The translations under genes were made by a program, and so were the position numbers. Shown one piece after another: positions 61,749 through 64,000 of a stretch of DNA of 64,000 nucleotides. Positions within the stretch are counted from its first letter, which is position 1, and every line of letters starts with the position of its first letter. This DNA is from Oxalicibacterium flavum (lineage in GTDB: Bacteria; Pseudomonadota; Gammaproteobacteria; Burkholderiales; Burkholderiaceae_D). A model generated the notes under the pieces. It was not told where the DNA came from. It saw nothing but the letters and a program-made list of their open reading frames with translations, and did not search any database. The stretch covers positions 620,001 through 684,000 of the forward strand of contig NZ_BMCG01000001.1 in the NCBI RefSeq assembly GCF_014635065.1. Direction: 5' to 3'.

Positions 61749-62531
61749 CTAATCAAGATCGATCGAACCATTGGCACGTCCTCTTTCCGCAAAGCGATTG
61801 AAACTCAGCCAGGCAAGAGCCAGCCATCCGATTCCCACCGCAAGCTCGATGCCGACTCCGGACAGAATGGTTGCCGCATCACCGCCATCGATGAACACAC
61901 GCAATACCTGCAACCCATGCGTAATCGGCAGCAGGCTGGCGACAAACTGCACTGGTTCGGACCAGAACGTGACCGGAACATTGATACCAGTCAGCGTCAT
62001 CAATCCGAAGATCAGCGCCCACCCGATCAGATTGCGTGCCGGCGGATAGAGATTCGAGAAGGAACCGAGAAAGGCCGAGAAGAAGAAGGTACTCAGACTC
62101 ATCAGAGTCACGAATGCCGGAACCACGGCCAGAACATCCCAACGCAACCTGAAATCAAATGCCACAAGCAGAATGAGAAAGGTCAGCAACGACGACACGA
62201 TCCAGCCCAAGGCCCAGATCGACATCCTGCCCATGATTGCCGGTGCCAGATTGGCCGGTGCGATCACCAGCAGCGGGTAAGTCCCGTCATAGCGATCCCA
62301 GGCCGCTGCCGCAATTGCCCACGAGCCCATGCCGGCCGTCGCTGCGTTGCCGATCAGGAGGTAGTAGAGAATCTCTTCCGAACCGAGCAGGCGTCCGACC
62401 AGAACCCATATCAATACACTGGTCAGGATGCGCAGCATCCATCCGCCAAGCCAGATCTTTCAGGTCCAGAACACGGAAAAATCGCGCGCCCCGACCAGCA
62501 ACCCATAGCGAAACACGCGCAAGGCTTTCAT
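61749..62531 (-). pseudogene. ABC-2 permease gene interrupted by an in-frame TGA
   Basis: The frame starts MKALRVFRYGLLVGARDFSV and meets TGA at 62460-62462 after FWT. It then continues without any shift as KIWLGGWMLRILTS, followed by the complete permease of six helices (GNAATAGMGSWAIAAAAWDR, then WDRYDGTYPLLVIAP) to 61749. In related permeases this site is commonly Trp (FWTWKIWLGG), so a TGG to TGA change is the simplest explanation. A shortened protein from the ATG at 62438 would lack the first helix region. The gene overlaps the upstream permease gene (ATGA) and precedes the ATPase by nine bases. Confidence 0.75.
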
Positions 62532-63298
62532 GTCAGCCCCAATCTGCCGTTTTGTCTGAGTTGATCGAGCATGCGATTCATCGTCACCGCGCCCAGCACT
62601 GCCGATACGCAGCCGATGAGAATCAGCATGCCGACCTGAAAGACAGCATCCACCGGCTCGGCGGCCGCAAAAGACAAGCGCACAATCTCGGCAGACCAGT
62701 AAAAGAAGAACAGTGGCGACAATACCTGCAACCATGCCGGCAAGAACGCAATGGGAACCAGCACACCGCTCATCAGATAGAACGGTCCATAGACGGCGTT
62801 CTGTATCGTGCGCGTCTGCCGCGCGAGGCTGAACAACGCAGCCGTCAAAACGGCCGTTCCCGCTCCAGCAAAGGCAGTGGCCAGAAGTGCAAATGCGAGA
62901 GTCGCAGGATGATGGACTTCAATCGATATGTCGAAGACAAGCTTTGCCAGCAGCCACGCTTCGAAAAAACCCGCCAGTCCAAGAAAGGAAACGACAAATG
63001 CGCGTGAAGCGAGAATGACCGGATACGATGCAGGCGTGGCCACCAACAGTTCAAGCCGCTGATGACTGCGATCGTTCGATACGATTTCGCTCGATACTGC
63101 GAAGCACATCTGACCGATGGAAAACAGCAACGCCGCCGTCAATGCATAACTCGCGAGATCGGCCCGATTGGAAGCAATGAAGATGGCAAGAGCCGGCAAG
63201 ACCTGCAACGGCATCGCGAGTACGGGTGTCAGAACGCCCCAGTCTCGAACCGACAATTTGAACTGAGTCTGCAACGTAACCAGCACAAGCCTGAACAT
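62528..63298 (-). CDS. ABC-2 type exporter permease
   Basis: A 256-residue inner membrane protein with six helices and ABC-2 features: TLQTQFKLSVRDWGVLTPV at the start, the coupling segment SNDRSHQRLELLVATPASYP, and the helix region PFYLMSGVLVPIAFLPAWLQ typical of these permeases. It heads the exporter operon together with the second, interrupted permease gene, the ATPase and the GNAT gene. The exported substrate is unknown. Confidence 0.9.
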   Translation of the reverse strand: MFRLVLVTLQTQFKLSVRDWGVLTPVLAMPLQVLPALAIFIASNRADLASYALTAALLFSIGQMCFAVSSEIVSNDRSHQRLELLVATPASYPVILASRAFVVSFLGLAGFFEAWLLAKLVFDISIEVHHPATLAFALLATAFAGAGTAVLTAALFSLARQTRTIQNAVYGPFYLMSGVLVPIAFLPAWLQVLSPLFFFYWSAEIVRLSFAAAEPVDAVFQVGMLILIGCVSAVLGAVTMNRMLDQLRQNGRLGLT

Positions 63299-63755
63299 GG
63301 CGGCAATCTATTTCGCGAAGCCATCTAGAGTAGCTTTCTGCCTTGCTGCAAGCAAACAAGAAATAATGCTGACGATATACGCAGGATTGCTTTAGGGAGG
63401 ACCAGGTATCACGTAAGGTAAACAGGATTTTTCGTAATCCCACTCGCAATGAAAAGCAGTGAGCATGGGAGTTACCCTGTTATGAATGGTGGAAATAATA
63501 ATGCTGTTAAATCGAATCGAGTCAGTCATTTTGTTTGTGTATTACTTCCAACGTCGGAAATTGAAGCGGGGCTACGTCTAGAATATTTATCTCATATTTA
63601 TGGGATACCGTCATTCCCCCGGATTCAGGCCTAATGCTCAGTTGCAATAACTTCATAGTTTAGAGCATTAATAGAAATGCACCCTGAGGTTGCGCCATAA
63701 CTATCTCGCGGTATCGATCTAGCCCAAAACGAAAATAGTAGAGTGAGCCGCCATA
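63299..63755. other. AT-rich junction region without a clear gene
   Basis: From about 63300 the base composition becomes visibly richer in A and T than the rest of the window, and it stays so to the end. A frame at 63449-63634 (61 residues) has no ribosome site or recognisable pattern. TAATGCTC (63632-63639) and GAGCATTA (63663-63670) form an 8-bp inverted repeat. The region probably contains the promoter or leader of the gene at 63756, and may be the edge of an acquired island. Confidence 0.5.
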
Positions 63756-64000
63756 ATGCTTGATCAAATGTTCACTACGGAAAATTTCCGTCGCATTTAT
63801 GATTCTGAGAATCGCAAGGGTATCGACTTAGCTACCCGCTATTTCCCCACGCTTGAGCCGCTTACATCCGCCGTGCGCGACAAGGTTCAGGAAATTCGTA
63901 ACTTACGGAAAATCGAAGTCTCCCTAAAGGCTGATGAGTTTGATGCAAAGCTGCTTACGCTGAAAGCGGAACTAACGAGCTTAAAAGCAACCAAGTCATC
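63756..64000 (+). CDS. N-terminal part of an unidentified protein, possibly a defence reverse transcriptase
   Basis: The frame is open from ATG at 63756 to the window end (81 residues). It begins MLDQMFTTENFRRIYDSENR, then KGIDLATRYFPTLEPLTSAV, followed by a charged helical region with KAELTSLKATK. Its composition is AT-rich, unlike the other genes. The NFRRIYDSENRKG start recalls N termini of some bacterial antiphage reverse transcriptases, but this is from memory only and no catalytic motif is inside the window. The ribosome site is weak (GAGTGAG). Confidence 0.6.
   Translation, partial: MLDQMFTTENFRRIYDSENRKGIDLATRYFPTLEPLTSAVRDKVQEIRNLRKIEVSLKADEFDAKLLTLKAELTSLKATKS

Noticed and set aside
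60933-62564. A 543-codon open frame on the plus strand
   Set aside because: It is antisense to the ABC exporter operon and has no ribosome site or domain.
63449-63634. A 61-codon plus-strand frame in the AT-rich region
   Set aside because: No ribosome site, no membrane or domain pattern, and such short frames are expected by chance in this region.
1-64000. tRNA, rRNA, CRISPR arrays, insertion sequences or prophage genes
   Set aside because: Reading both strands I found no tRNA-like cloverleaf ends, regularly spaced repeats, transposase motifs or terminal inverted repeats; subtle cases could be missed without computation.

Overview
The window looks like a chromosomal segment of a betaproteobacterium of the order Burkholderiales, most likely family Oxalobacteraceae. 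The evidence is the fairly high GC content, the protein styles (SdiA-regulated protein, CreA, DUF3144, DUF3325/DUF3649 iron-uptake accessory proteins, an AhpC/AhpF pair) and strong GGAGG-type ribosome sites. This placement is inference; no rRNA or marker gene is present. I saw no tRNA, CRISPR array or insertion sequence. The window opens inside a gene, and the last 0.7 kb changes to AT-rich sequence and ends inside another gene.

Layout. 1-7.0 kb holds an SdiA-regulated protein end, two near-identical tandem small RNA genes, tag, a flavoprotein, an AI-2E permease, creA, small enzymes and a type II toxin-antitoxin pair. 7.1-14.5 kb is an iron-uptake block: a decayed FecI fossil, a flavin reductase, DUF3325-PepSY-DUF3649 membrane proteins, then a TonB-dependent receptor with an STN domain, FecR and FecI behind a Fur-box-like site. 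14.5-22.8 kb is a probable copper-acquisition block: two DUF2946 (CruR-like) leader ORFs that both carry CPFC and a C-terminal RAPP, a PCu(A)C chaperone, two tandem TonB receptors, a PepSY protein and an SCO protein. 22.8-29 kb holds small conserved proteins, an aldose dehydrogenase, a thioesterase, a PIG-L deacetylase and a cysteine-free glutaredoxin-like protein. 29-35.7 kb is a complete RND efflux operon (permease, adaptor, TolC-type channel) with a CecR-like TetR regulator and a perfect palindromic operator.

35.8-40.2 kb contains a CheY-like regulator, a newly noted 51-residue membrane protein, and a probable thiamin scavenging set: a PnuC/PnuT-like permease with a NadR-like kinase, converging on a TonB receptor whose leader is a clear TPP riboswitch. 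40.4-46.3 kb carries stress genes (FPASDP-repeat protein, GreB-like factor, tautomerase, class II aldolase, ahpC-ahpF, a 19-residue membrane peptide, OmpW). 46.5-57 kb has a chemoreceptor with an extra C-terminal Cache domain, an OmpR/EnvZ-type pair, a large MscS channel, an HD hydrolase, a hexose-phosphate mutarotase and small lipoproteins. 57-63.3 kb has a Tat-exported sulfite-oxidase-type enzyme, a peptide-type binding protein, a GNAT enzyme and an ABC-2 exporter, one permease of which is split by an in-frame TGA. 63.3-64 kb is the AT-rich edge of a probable island that starts with an N-terminal fragment of an unidentified protein.

Together the genes give a picture of metal and vitamin uptake through four TonB receptors, each with a different control logic: sigma/anti-sigma, CruR-type leader ORF (two receptors in one cluster) and riboswitch. 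The least explained items are the tandem CUCCUC small RNAs, the two CruR-like leaders, the broken ABC permease and the island edge.
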